Assembly: GCA_963920525.1 (NCBI GenBank)
Contig: OY986437.1
Coordinates: forward strand, 63,063,830-63,127,829
Origin: Dichetophora obliterata
Lineage: Eukaryota; Arthropoda; Insecta; Diptera; Sciomyzidae
Reading direction: 5' to 3'
Length of the DNA: 64,000 bases
In this document: in pieces, positions 9,833 through 22,353 of the stretch
Layout: each line of letters starts with the position of its first letter
How positions within the stretch are numbered: position 1 is the stretch's first letter
The notes under the pieces: model-generated
The model's input: the letters and a program-made list of their open reading frames with translations, nothing else
Database searches by the model: none
What the model was told of the DNA's origin: nothing
Translations under genes and position numbers: made by a program

Positions 9833-12830
9833 ATGAGAGGTAAACTTAGTAAACTTTTTGTTGATGCTAAATCTTGTCACTTCAATGTTCTTGCCTTTAC
9901 GGAAACGTGGTTAAATGATACATTAAAAAATGAGAAAATTCTTGATTGTAATTGGAAAATATACCGTAATGATAGAGATTATACAAAAACCGGTATTTCT
10001 CGTTGTGGAGGAGTTTTGATCGCCACACACAATGCCTTGTCTAGTGAGATAATTGCAACATCCTCCCATAATTGCCTTGAACTCCGAATAATAAGAATAA
10101 TACTAGATCTAAATCGTTACATCTATATTGGTGCAATATATATTCCTTCCAACTCAAAAGAAAGTTCATACAATGAGTTATGAGAAACTATAACTTCAAT
10201 TACAGCCACCTTAAACGAAGAAGATAAAATAATTATAGTGGAAGACTTTAACCATCCCAATATTTCTTTTATTACCGATGCGAATGACAAACACCTCCTT
10301 CCAATTAATCTTACTAACTCGGTCAACTTTAATTTACTTAAATAAAAAATAAATATACTGGCCATTTCAGCCTTTGGAAGGACTTTGACCTAGCTTCTAT
10401 TAATCAATTGTGTTGTGCGTATTATTAAATGTTTGATCACAAATGACCGAGAACTGGACCTACGTGTTTTATGCTAACTCCGAACGGCTTATGTTCTCAA
10501 GAAGCTTTTATATGGCAATTTTTACTCTCTGAGGTTTGCCATTGTCTGCACAAAGGTTAATTAATTCAATTGAAAAAAATTAATTCAATTGAAAAAACTT
10601 TCTGTCTGAGCTGGAATTGAACCCGGGCTACCGCTGTTCTTTAGCTTGGGGGCCACGCACTCTACCCACTAGGCTACGGCCGCCACACTTATAATTTACT
10701 TAGCACCTTTTATAGTAACGATTGTCAGCAAGTAGCTCCCATCCCTAACCAGAATGGACGGTGGTTAGATTTAGTTCTTACTAACTCATACGACGAAGTC
10801 AACGTCACTTCAACCTATGGAGCAGAGCATTTATTATCAAATACCCATCACCACACTGTATTTACAGTTGAATTACTTTCTTTCCGTATAACTTTTAGAC
10901 AATCCTTTAATAATTCTGTCGTTCATGATTTGCTTAATGCTGATTATGTTATTATAAGAAATGTACTGAATTATTTTAACTGGGACCAACTATCAGTCTT
11001 GGATTTGGACGCTGATATTTCGGTTTTCTATCAGAGTATCTTTTCCGTACTTGATACTTTTGTTCCAAAAATAAAAAACGAAACAAACTATCTGAACCGT
11101 GGCTTGATCCCAATCTAAGGCACTCAAAAATCAAAGAAATAGTCTCTACAAACTCATTAAAAACACCGGACTTGTAAGTGATGAAGTAAAGGCAAGATAT
11201 GCAAAGAAGCATTTAAATTTTACACCAACTTGATTGGTGAAAGAATTATTAATGACCCTAAAATATTTTTAGACTTTGTGAACATCAAGCGTAAATCGGT
11301 CGGATATCCTACAACCATGTTTAAATATAATTTTTCTTCTTTCAACAGACAAGTGATCAGTAATCTCTTTGCAGATCATTTTAAAGAAGTATTTCGTACT
11401 CCTTTAAACCCAATCTGTACCTCGTTACTGTATCCCAACACGTCCCCTTTGGTTTGCAAAGTCAATATTAAACAAGAGGATATTATTAATTCTATAAATG
11501 AATAAGATTAATACAAGTCTCCCGGTCCGGACCTTATACCACCTTTTCTCCTTTGTCTTTGCAAACAGGTGTTTTTACATCTGTCTAGAAGTCATCTCAT
11601 CTTACACCAATTTATAAGAATGGCGATAAGAGAGCGATCGAAAACTACAGAGGTATTGCTTTATTGTCAACTATTCCTAAGCTTTTTGAAAAAGTAGTAT
11701 GTTTTAAGCTCACTGAAATAGTTAATCCACACTAAAATGAACAACAACACGGATTCCGTAAAGGACGATTCACCACTACAAACCTCACAATTATGGTATC
11801 AGATATTCTTAACAATATGGCAAAAGGTCATCAGATAAATGTCATATATACCGATTTTAGTAAAGCATTTGATCGGGTTGATCTCATTATCCGAACTAAA
11901 CAATTAGAAAAATTCGGTATATCTTTGTTGAAATGGCTTATATACTATCTTAGTAGAAGATCCCAATATGTTAAATTTCAGGGTACTCTATCTAATAAGA
12001 TTGTTGTTTCATCAACAAAATTGGTAAATTGGTGTACTCAAAAAAGCTTTCTCTAAATGAAAATAAATGCTATAATTTATTCCCGTAAAAAAAAAATGCT
12101 TTATAGTAGTTTTGAGCTAAATGGGGTTGAACTAAAAAGGATCAAGCACATTGCAGATCTTGGGGTTATTCTAGATATTAGGCTGCGCTTTAATTTTCAT
12201 CTCGATCATATCACATCCAGGGCAAACAAGCTTCTCGGATTCATTAAGAGACGTGCAAACGAATTCAAGAACGTCTGGTTAATTAAAACCCTATATTGCA
12301 CACAAGTGCGCCCAATTCTTGAATATTATTGCACAGTATGGAACCCAAGTTTTGAAGTGCATTGTGACAGAATAGAATCTATCCAGAAACAATTCTTACT
12401 TTATGCCTTGAGAGACACGTACGACCCTCGTGACTATAGAAACCTGCCACCATATGTTCACAGACTGGAAGCCATTAACATAATGCCGTTGTCAACAAGA
12501 AGATCGCTACTTTGTTCATGCTTTATATTTGATGTCATTGCCCGAAACATTGACAGCGAATATATTTCCAACATAGCAACAATTAATGACCCAATAAGAA
12601 GAACAAGGCATACAAGATTTCTGAATGAATCACAGCACTATACCACGTACGCTTTCAACAAATCAATTAACAGATGTTGTATAATATTAAATACTATCAG
12701 CGACCACTACCTACCACCTACGTCTAAATACGTATTCAAGTGTACAATATCCAATCACCTCTTTCCACCCCAAAGCATCTATCCTTATCACGATCACCAA
12801 TCACCATCCATATCTCTTAAAATATGTTAG
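9833..12830 (+). pseudogene. CR1-like LINE ORF2 remnant (endonuclease and RT)
   Basis: Endonuclease motifs are visible at the start (MRGKLSKLFVDAKSCHFNVL, then FTETWLND) and again after the SINE (GRWLDLVLTNSYDEV). RT begins near 11500 with the block before PGPD and includes GFRKGRFTTTNL and TDFSKAFDRVD. The segment holding the PQGS and YADD motifs is deleted near 12045, where the frame jumps to sequence equivalent to WCNQNKLHLN. The C-terminal region (12057-12830) matches copies 2 and 3. The copy cannot encode a working enzyme. Confidence 0.75.
10341..10691 (-). mobile_element. tRNA-derived SINE, copy 1
   Basis: On the minus strand the head contains an A box TAGCCTAGTGG (10666-10676) and a B box GGTTCAATTCC (10613-10623), both perfect matches to the RNA polymerase III internal promoter consensus. 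The tail ends near AATGGCCAGTATATTTA. Flanking TAATTTACTTA at 10330-10340 and 10692-10702 is an 11-bp target duplication. It interrupts the CR1-like LINE. A second copy lies at 56577-56916. About 25 bp (TTAATTCAATTGAAAAAA) is duplicated inside this copy. Confidence 0.88.
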
Positions 12831-13036
12831 TATGTAAATTCCTTCTGTTTCTTTTCTTTTCATCTCTCTTTTTCTTTTTGACATGTTCTTGAATTCATGT
12901 CATTCAGATGGGCGGATTACGCCCACTTCGATAAGCATGTATTTGTACACCAAAACAAGGAAAGCGGTGAGAAAAAACACAAAAAAAACAGCCTGCTATA
13001 ATAAGTATATTTCCTTGCTTGGCCAAATAAATAAAT

Positions 13037-13451
13037 AATGTTGCCACGCCCCTTTGCCGAATAAATCCCACTTTTCGATCGTTATTGCAATCATTTTGCC
13101 AACCCCTGTACTAAGTTTCAGTCCTCTAGTGTGAATATTATTAAAGATACAGTGTTTTTATAATATTGACACGCCCCTTTGTTCAACAAAGCGCACATTC
13201 TTGATCGTAATGTGTCATAATTGTGCATTCCCTTTAACTAAATTTCAATATCCTAGTGTCAATAATATTCGAGATGCAGTGGTTTCCTAATGTTGCCACG
13301 CCCCTTTTGTCGAATAAATCCCTTTTTCTAGACCGCAATTTATAATAATTGTTCCTACCCTTGCACGAAATTTCAGCACCCTAGTGTCACTGATATTCGA
13401 GATTCAGTGTTTTTATAATATTGACACGCCTTTTGTGCAATAACGCTTTTT
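13037..13451 (+). repeat. Satellite-like tandem repeat, ~126-bp monomer
   Basis: Units start at about 13037, 13162, 13289 and 13417, giving periods of 125, 127 and 128 bp. Each begins AAT(G/A)TTG(C/A)CACGCCCC and ends with a GAGAT(A/G/T)CAGTG-type block. Units 1 and 3 resemble each other (GTTGCC, GAATAAATCCC) more than units 2 and 4 do (ATTGACACGCC), which suggests a dimeric higher-order unit of about 254 bp. The array resumes at 17845 after two LINE insertions. Confidence 0.8.
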
Positions 13452-15690
13452 GATAGGCCACATTCCTCGCGAATGGACAAAGGTTAAGGTCGTTTTTATA
13501 CCAATGGTGGATAAAAAGCCCGAACAATTGCCTACATCGTATAGACCGATCAGCCCTAGTTTCTTCTTTTCAAAGACAATGGAAAAAATATTGGAACTAA
13601 ACATTAAGGAGACTAGCTTGAAGAGCATCCCTCCAAACAGGTTTCAGTTTGCCTACCAAGCCGGCAAGTCCACTATCACCGCCATACACAGCCTTACCGG
13701 CACAATCGAAAAGGTTTTTGAAGCAAAACAAACAGCGCTAAAACAAACAGTGCCTTCATTGATATTCAAGGGGCTTTTGACAACACGTCATACAATGCGA
13801 TCAAAGCAGCAATGCAGATAAAAAATATACCATCTTTAATCATACACTGGATTCTAATCATGCTGAAAAGCAGAATCGTAACGTTTGAGCTTGGTGGAAT
13901 ACGTTACACGATTACTGAGGGTACTTTCACCTCTTCTGTGGACCCTAGTCGTGGACGAACTTATCGCAAGTCTCAACAACCAGGGTTTTGACACCAGAGG
14001 ATATGCGGATGATCTGTTTATTTCAAGTCTGGGCAGTCATGAACCAATGATATCGGACAGAATGTTGAGTGCCCTCCGTATAACTTCAAAGTGGTGCAAG
14101 GAAAAAGGGCTGAGCATAAATCCAAAACAATTCTGGTACCCTTCCCCAGGAAAAGGAGCCTAAATCTGGTAAGACCAACCCTGGATGGAAAAGTTATTGA
14201 CTTTTCAAATGAGGTCAAGTACTTAGGAGTGGTTTTTCACAAGCAGCTCCATTAGAACACCCACTTAGATTCAATTACAGGCAGGGCAACACGAGCCCTA
14301 TTTGCCTGTCAACGCCTCCATGGCAAAATGTGGGGCCTCAAATAGAAAATGATTTATTGGACGTTTACAACTATTGTAAGACCTATTGTTACGTATGCAG
14401 CGCTTGCATGGTTGCCCAAGGTCCAACAGCACACAGCAGCTAATCAACTGACAAAGCTGCAAAGAATGGCATGCATTAGTATCACTGGAGCAATGAGAAC
14501 GTGCCTATCTGAAGCTCTGAATGTAATAATACGGCTACCCCCTTTAACGATCATTATCGAAAAAGAGGCATGTCTAAGTGCACTTAGAATGGAGGAAATC
14601 GGTGATTAGAAAGCAGGGAACTTTACGGGTCACATGAAGATACTAAAAACCTTTGAAAATGACCCCTATTTAAAAATCCCCTACAGGATGCTGCCAAAGG
14701 TAAACTTCACAAAACGCTTCAAGGTCGTTATACCCAATAGGCAACTATGAAGGAATGATAGCTTCACAGTTGATCCTGGTTCACAGATATGGTACACTGA
14801 TGGGTCAAAACTCGAAAATGGAGTAACGGGAGTGAGGATATATGGTCACAAGTTCCAAAAAGGCCTTCCAATGGGATGCACGCCGACAATATTCCAGGCG
14901 GAGGTATATGCCATTGAAGTTGGTGCCAGAGAATGTCTTCGCAGGAATTTAAAGGGGGCTCACATCTACATAATTTCAGATAGTCAAGCGACTTTAAAAG
15001 CCCTTCAAGCCTACAAACTTGAATCAAGACTAGTCTCCAAATGCGTAGAGCTATTAAATACGCTGGGACAAAGCAGCAAAATAGAATTATGGTGGGTTCC
15101 AGGTCACGAAGGATTCGAAGGCAACGAAAGGGCGGACTGACTTGCCAAAAGAGGAGCGTCTTGAACTCTTATAGGACCTGAACCATTCTGTAGCTTAGCA
15201 AAAGGCTACATTCTAGAAAAAATTAGAATATGGGAAGTTAAGAAATTTCAGTGCCACTGGAACAACACTAATGAACAAAGACAATCTAAGAAATTTTAAA
15301 CTCCAAGTAAAGCAAAATCCAAAGATTTACTCAAGCTTACCTTAGAATTCTCACCAGTTTCTTCACAGGTCACTGCTCACTCAGATACCATCTGAAAAAG
15401 ATGGGTCTTTCTGAATCAGACGTCTGCAGACTATGCGAGGAGGAAGAAGAAACCTCCGAACACATTCTATGTGAATGTCCGGCAACCCATAGCCTAAGAC
15501 GCCGCCATTTTGGAGGGGAAGTAGTACTCCCGTCCACAATTTGGAACACCAAGCCAGAGTCAGAAAATCCAATGAGTTTTACGTAGACACCTGCCGTGTA
15601 GGCTTAATTCTACGGTGCTCAATAGCGTGGGACCGAAATATTGCGTCTGCCAAGGCCCTTTTGAGGGTTTACCAAATTAGCTAAATGTTG
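13452..15690 (+). pseudogene. LOA-like LINE fragment (RT and RNase H)
   Basis: The fragment starts inside RT with HIPREWTKVKVVFIPM and YRPISP, keeps GYADDLFISS (near 14000), and has a WWVPGHEGFEGNERAD RNase H end (near 15110) followed by a Cys-rich tail CRLCEEEEETSEHILCECP (15425). Several stops and frameshifts separate these blocks, so it is dead. It interrupts the satellite array. A related but distinct copy lies at 52880-55335. The 3' boundary with the opposed R1-like element is not exact. Confidence 0.75.
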
Positions 15691-17730
15691 TGATGACATG
15701 TCGCAACCCTTGGTAGGGGTGGAGGCCTATCTAAAACCTCTTCCGTACTCTGGGGTACGGCACCCGGTTTGAGAATGCAAACCTACACCGAGCTGAGCAG
15801 CTCTACCCGCGATATAGGTGATAAACACACAGGTACCAGCTTTCAAGTCTTTGGTCGGACCTCGTAGCATACTAAAAGCATACTACTACCAGTTTTAGCT
15901 CATCACAGCTCCGGACTGGTAACCAATCAAACAAAAAGGGACAAATCAACAGGAAATGAACAAACCACACTCATTTAGACCAAAACAAGCAAAACAGACA
16001 ACAAATACCCAACTCAAAAATGCCTAGCCCGCCGCCTCTCAAACACCTCACATGCAAACTGGTCCAACCTAGAAACGTGTTCGCTACAAGCTAGCACGTT
16101 TTCCAAGTCGAAATCTCCATTCGCACGCAACACCCCCATTGCACGCAAATTACGAATGTCATCATAAAAAGGACACTCACGAAGTACATGCAACCAGTCC
16201 TCACAGACTGCACCACAATCACACTCAGCATTCTCACAAAGGTTTCTTTGATGCAAGAAAGCAATGAAAGACCCATGCCCAGTCAATATAAAACCCAGAC
16301 TTAGGCTAAAGCGAAAATCAGGGTGACGATTCACAAACATAACATCACTTATAAAATTATAAGTGACCCTACCATGTAAACATTCGTCCCATCTAGACTG
16401 CCATCTAGACCTCACACATTTACACAGCAAAGCCTTCCTTTCACCCTCATCCATATGCGCAACATCCGAGTGCGTGACCCAATCAAACAATAAGGAGGGC
16501 ACATCTTTCTTAATCCCATAAGCAACACAGAGTTGCATTACAACAAGATCAAGAGGAGGTACCCCCAGCAACACTTGTAAGGCATCGGTAGATACCGTAC
16601 GACACACAGGCCAATCAGAATGGCTCTCTGACAAGAGAGTATCTTTCGATATCCCACAGCAGATCTGACCACTTGAACCCATACAGGTGCACCAAAAGTT
16701 GCGCAAGCAACAAATAGGCCCCCATATATAAGCCGCACAGCCCGCCTACTGAGCCCCCATTCAGATCTGAGTAATCGTCGTACACACCCTACAACCGACA
16801 GTAATCGGCTCTTCAGTGCCACCAAATAGGCAACAAAATTCATTCTTTCACTCAAGGTTATCCCCAAATACTTGACTTCAGTCGCATAATTAAGGCTAAC
16901 CCCATTCACTCTAACACATGGATGCCGACCCAACTTGCCCTTCAGCAACATCATCACGGTCTTGTCCATGGCCACACTCACACCAACACCCATACCCCAT
17001 TCACACACAATGCTCATGGCCTCACTTACTCTAGCCTCCAGCTCAGCACGAGACCTGCCTTCAACCAACACAAGAAGATCATCAGCATACGCACAACATT
17101 CATACAGTTGACGAAGCCGTCTTAACAATGGATCCATCATAAGGTTCCAAATAAATGGACCACAGATAGACCCCTGCGGACAGCCCCGAACAACATCTAC
17201 ATACACAAATTGACTAACACCAATAACACATGCACGTCTGCCAGAAAAATAACTCCTCCAGAGCTTAATTTACTCGACTTCGCAAAAGACTGATACCATA
17301 CTCAATCTCGCCCTCTCCCAAAGATGGACAATCCACCTCTTCCCTGGATTGAGAAGAGATAACATCCTCCGATCTCGGAAAGAAAGAGTTCAACAAAGCA
17401 CGGACACAATCACCCCATTCTGACAGAATGGTATCGCCAAGACGAATACAATTTACATCTGTAGATTTGCCCCGACCACGACATATTTTATATGCCATGC
17501 ACCAAGGGTCATCTCTAGAGCGGTACACAAAGTCCCTCCACTCCGCCTCTTTTACAGTTACAAGCATATGCTTGAACTCATTCCTACAGTCCCTATATCG
17601 CTGTCTATGCTAGAGTACCTCAGGATCCCCAACCGCTCTAGCCCTTTGGAATTTCTTCCTCAGACGTCTGAGCAGCCTCCTCTTCACCCCCAACTCCCGT
17701 GTCCACCACTTCACCCTACCAAGCCAGAGA
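15691..17730 (-). pseudogene. R1-clade LINE fragment
   Basis: Read on the minus strand it starts with the linker after the endonuclease (WWTRELG, RRLRKKFQRARA, near 17700-17620) and EAEWRDFVYRSRDDPW (17265-17567). The RT fingers are missing at about 17205-17270, an internal deletion. The palm follows: GCPQGSICGPFIWNLMMDPL and CAYADDLLVLVEG (17206 downward). After a frameshift near 16540-16700 the C-terminal region ends with a Cys/His knuckle (CENAECDC, HVLRECPF). There is no RNase H domain. These motifs are typical of the R1 clade; the exact family is not resolved. The 3' untranslated part runs leftward from 16013. Confidence 0.75.
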
Positions 17731-17844
17731 CAGTGCTAAAATATGTAAAAAGCCTAAATCTGGAGTGTTGAATAAGGGCATGCACAATAGATCCTATGGG
17801 TCGAGTTGCATGTGGGCGCACTATAAACTAACTAGCTGCGCAAC

Positions 17845-18025
17845 GCCCACTTTCTTCACCGTAACTTGCCATAATTGCTCCTATCCCTGTACTAAATTTA
17901 AGTACCCTTGTGTAAATATTATTCAAGATACAATGGATTTCTAATATTAACACGCCTCTTTAGTACCCCTGTACTAAATTTCAGTAACCTATTGTCAATA
18001 TTATTCGAGATACAATATTATTCGT
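17845..18025 (+). repeat. Continuation of the ~126-bp satellite
   Basis: Blocks such as CCATAATTGCTCC, CTGTACTAAATTTAAGTACC and ATATTATTCAAGATACAATG match the monomers at 13037-13451. One unit here has an internal deletion of about 60 bp. This shows the LINE pair at 13452-17730 sits inside a formerly continuous array. Confidence 0.7.
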
Positions 18026-18305
18026 CTGATAGTTTGTAGTCTGCTCGATACTCTCACGCATACACACAGCAATCACACGGTTACGTGATTCTTTCTACCA
18101 AATCGCACTACTTCAAAATAAATATTATGTTGTCAAAATGGCTAAACACACTGGAGAAACAAGTCTGGCAATTCCTTCTATAGGACCTACATGATCAATT
18201 CGCTGTACTTTTTGACAGAAAAGTTATATGATATAACTCAGAAGTAAACTTTTAAAACGGCAGTAAATGTTAGTGCTTCTAAAGTGTTAAAGGATATAAC
18301 AACAA

Positions 18306-19687
18306 CTACCCCTGACCAAGCAAAAAAATATCGGAAGTCATATAAGGAGTCACTGGAACCCAAAAGTTGTAAAATGTCAGGCCAAGAAGCACTAGGGCTT
18401 GTTTTGCAAGTGGGGCTTTAATGGAAGTTCGGGACACAGCTCCTACAACCAAGCTTTCCATGGCCTTGAAGCAACTGATTCTTCGGTCTTGATTACTTGT
18501 GTTGTTCCTCTTAGACTTTCTTCCAGTTCTAGGGTTGTATGGCAAAATCCACGTCCAGGTTCTACAAGATACTGTAGGCCATTAAAAATAGAGTTTGTAA
18601 AGGAATCTACACAAATGTCTATTGCAGAAAAGAATAGAGTTGAAAATGACGTGAAAAATTTGCGAAAGACAACAATGTTAATTGAAGAAAGAGAAGTACA
18701 AGTCAATCATACCATACTTTTTACAATGATTGACGGCAAAGTCTGTAATGCTATAACGGAAACGTCATCAACACAAAAGTGTTTCATATGTGGTGCGTCA
18801 TCTAGAAGCTTTAATGATATAGATAGTATGTTGACAAGGGAAGTTAAAACAGAAAACTTAAAGTTTGGACTGTCCGTTCTTCATGGATGGATAAGGTTTT
18901 TCGAAAATTTACTTCACTTAGCCTACAAATTGCCTCTTAAGAAATAGCAAGCTCGAGGGGATGATGACAAGATAGTTGTTGCTGAAAACAAAAAAAGGAT
19001 ACAAAAAGAGTTTAAAGATCGTTGTGGTTTGATAATAGACAAACCAAAGCCCGGATTCGGGAACTTGAATGATGGCAATACAGCCAGGCGTTTCTTTCAA
19101 AATCCTGAAATTTCCGCTGAAATTACAAAAATTGATGTACAACTCATAAAAAAGATGCATATTATTATGATTGTTGTGGCTAGTTGCTATGAAATAGATG
19201 AAGAGAAGTTCGAAAATTTCGCAATCGATACTGCCAGATATTATGTAGAAAAGTATCCCTGGTATTACATGTCACCTACCCTTCATAAATATTTCATTCA
19301 TGGAAAAATATTTCATTCTTGTGAAAAAGCTGTAGTAGCTGAACTCTATTGTTATTGCATGGACCGGAAATAATAGCCCATGCACTGTTACCGATTGGGC
19401 AACTGTCTGAAGAAGCTCAAGAATCAAGGAATAAGGACTTCAAAAATTATAGCGAGCACCATTCTCGGAAATCCAGTGGAGAAAACACTAACCGAGATAT
19501 TTTCAACTCTTTTTTATTAAGTTCTGATCCCATTATTACTAGCATGAGGAAACTACCCGAAAAAAAAGAACAACACATCCCAATTGAAGCATTGAGTTTG
19601 CTTAAAGCGTCCCCTGTTGATAATACAAATTCTGAGGTACAAGAAGATAGCAGTGATGAAGAAAGGGATGATTTTATTCTAAATTAA
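18306..19687 (+). pseudogene. RAG1/Transib-like transposase pseudogene
   Basis: The conceptual protein has GQEALGLVLQVGL, VPLRLSSSS and NPRPGSTRYCRPL, a C-x2-C block (STQKCFICGASS), GLSVLHGWIRFFENLLHLAY and NDGNTARRFFQNPEIS. It also has a C-terminal IIAHALLPIGQLSEEAQ, followed by RNKDFKNY and HHSRKSS. The last region aligns by eye with the RAG1 region around its catalytic Glu (EASGNK, FRRFRK), so I place it with the RAG1/Transib DDE recombinases; this is from memory, not a search. Breaks: an early stop and frame changes near 18420, a nonsense codon replacing an expected Trp at 18945, and a frameshift with about 60 extra bases near 19310-19375. The C-terminus is acidic (EDSSDEERDD). Confidence 0.65.
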
Positions 19688-19987
19688 TGAAAAATCAATA
19701 CATTTATGCAATTCTCAATTACGTCCTATTTTCTGCATTAAAATATATGTTATGTGTACTTATTTTTTGCAAATAATATATAATTGTTTGTATTTATAGC
19801 CAAATTTGACAGCCCTAAATGTTTATATATTAAATACGGTGGGTATCTTAATTTGAAAATTTCTTCCGAAATTAAAAAAGTGGACGTTATGGTGGGCGTG
19901 GTCATTGTTGGGTTTTGAAATATCAATATATTGATTCTATAAACAATTTCAGAAATTTTCAGGTTGCTAGCTCTATTCCCTGATTTA

Positions 19988-20025
19988 TTGCCACCAATAG
20001 GGTCGTTCTGCCCCGTTGTGCGGCG
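19988..20025 (-). mobile_element. Candidate Transib-type right end with CGGCG target site
   Basis: The sequence reads, outward in reverse complement, CACAACGGGGCAGAAC, ending at 20020, and is followed directly by CGGCG (20021-20025). Transib elements have CAC-starting ends and 5-bp GC-rich target duplications of the CGNCG type, which fits the transposase remnant just upstream. I find no matching left end between 17950 and 18306, so that end is probably lost. Confidence 0.5.
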
Positions 20026-22351
20026 ATACCCGTACATTTTTTTAACTTTGCTACCACAATAAAATTTTCAAAAATAGGAAGACCAAGCAAAAATATTCGT
20101 TTTTTTTAATACAAATTTTTTTTTTTAAAAGCAGTAACTATCAAGAATGTAAAAATTAAGTTTATCCAAATTTAATTTGTGCCAGAAAATGTTGGTTGAT
20201 TTAACCTATTTTCTAAATTGGGCGCATACTTAAGCAACTTGTAAATGTTGACATGAATTTTATAGCAAAAAAAACAACACAACAAAACCAAAAGTAAACC
20301 AACAAGCTTGAAGCCCACCCACTATAGAATTTTAATTTGTTGTTTTTGTGGTTGTTGTAGTTTAGTTTCTTACTGTCCATTAATTATAACAAAGATAAGA
20401 AAGAGTTGCTGTGTGTTGAGCTAAACGCTATTGCTATTGTTGTTTTTGTATACGAGTGTAAAAGCTCACTTGTAACATTAATTGCTGGAATCATATCTAT
20501 GTTGCTTTCTACACCTTCTTATCTTCTAGCTTTTCTTCTTCTTCTTTTTCGGACGTCAACATATAGGTAATGGTCATATCCGCCCACAAGAAAGTTGTTA
20601 AAAACCTTGAGAGTTTTTGTCTTAAATTTTTGGATTCATTTACATAAATTTTAGGTTTTTTTTTTTTTTTGACTGAATTAAGTTTTTTCCTCTGATTTCT
20701 TCTACATTTTCTTGTATGACCTATAACTGTAAGTTTTCTGTTGCGCTTGCTATGTCACATGTAAGAAATTTAAACCATTTAATATTATTTATATTGCCAA
20801 TTTGTGGTTCAAATGTAGAACGAAATAGGTTCAGAAAGTACCGCTTGGTTCGTTATGCTTTGTTAACTGGACACTGTACCTACAGTTATGACTTTGGCAT
20901 AGATTGGGCGCCACGCTTTGGTACTTAATCGCCATCAGCTATTTGCACCTTATGCTATATTCCCTTATTCCCTTCTTTCATTGTACTTTTTGTGTTATTT
21001 TTTACCTCTTCTTAGCATTTGTGAACAATAAAATGTATTTAATTTAACAGTTAATTAATTTTCTTTGCTTGCTTTGGTCGGCAACTGCGTTGAGGTCAAT
21101 TTTGGCTTCATTTGCTGTTGTGTTTTTTGCCAGGAATGGCATTGTTTATGCGGTATATTTCTTTGTTCTTGCTCTAAATGAAATTGATGAAAACTGTGCT
21201 AATGCAGAAAATTAGTCAAATTGCTGCAACACAATGAATTTTCAAGACTTCGTCATGCTATTTTAAAGTGTCATTGTTCTAGGTTTATGGTCTCTGCAGT
21301 TCTAAATAATTTAATTAAATTGTTGTTGGTCGATGTTCGAAGAAAATTTATGTTAACTTAATAGACTTTTTGTTGTTAACTTAACTTGTTGTGAGCTGTC
21401 GGAATAGTGAGTTGTCTCCATAGAAGCTATGAACGAGAACAGAATAAGTTGCTGGATATGAATAGATTGTGATATATTACCTAATTTACTAAATTTTTTA
21501 TTTTTACACTGTTACAAAGATGTTTAATAGAATGAAGATGTCCAATCAGCGAAATCAGGCAGCGAAAATAATTGCAATTTTCAATGCTTTAAAGGAAGTA
21601 ATGAATATGTTTAGAGTACCGGAGATGAATGTCAAGTATATAGAAATGATGCTTGTTTCAATTACTCTTCAAATAAATGCATTTAGGTTCTAATTTGTTT
21701 AAACAAAATTAAAAAAACTCAAATTGAACATTTTAGCTACTAAAAGGACTTTTATCAAGCTACCAGTAGGTCAATTTTTTTGTATTGTTCTTAAATGAAA
21801 TTGTTTTCTTGTAAAGAATTCTTTTATCTAGAAATTATTTTGATTGATTCAAAAAATTTCATATAAATTATAATTTCTTATATCACATAAGTACTTTAAA
21901 CTATCAATTAAAAAAAAATTCTTAACAAAAAAATTTATTTCTAAATTCAAATGACAGACTTGCATTAAGCAACTTCTCTTTTAACCGGAAAATTATTTTT
22001 TTCAATAGGATAGACTTTCTAGTTTTAAAAATATTGCTTTAACAAAACGTTTTTGCCTAATGATATTCAATTTCTTTTACTTCACTTATAAAATATACTG
22101 AAGTAAAATAAGTATCAGTGTTAAAGCTTTTTTTGTACACCGGACCTAAAAATACTAAATCTAAACCATGCGCGAGTATAAAAATCGCACTATTCCTTAA
22201 GGTTGCAATACCCGAAATACACTTACTGCCAAATTATGAGCTCAATCGATTGTAATACGAAAGAAAATATTGACCTATACTCAGTAGATCAATCAGCTAA
22301 CCATAAAACATCCTTGAATACGTTTTAACTTTTATCGGTCATATTTGCATA
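20026..22351. other. Unassigned sequence, no gene seen
   Basis: AT-rich sequence with TTG/GTT-rich and CTT-rich simple stretches (20340-20560). The open frame at 20716-20928 has no recognisable domain. No inverted ends or tandem structure stood out. Confidence 0.4.
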
Positions 22352-22353
22352 TA

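Larger units (their letters stand above)
8805..13036 (+). mobile_element. CR1-like LINE, copy 1 (decayed)
   Basis: This copy contains ORF1 (about 8805-9751), endonuclease and RT fragments (9833-12830), and a 3' end with CCTTGCTTGGCC followed by AAATAAATAAATAA. It is the longest copy at its 5' end among three here (others at 31385 and 45720). It is interrupted by a SINE at 10341-10691 and carries many frameshifts and internal deletions. 8531-8804, upstream, holds no recognised feature and could be its 5' untranslated region. Confidence 0.75.

Noticed and set aside
16922..17125. His/Thr-rich plus-strand frame
   Set aside because: Antisense to the R1-like RT segment.
20716..20928. Small protein gene (70 codons)
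   Set aside because: No domain and no supporting context; LLTGHC alone is reminiscent of LINE tails but too short to call.
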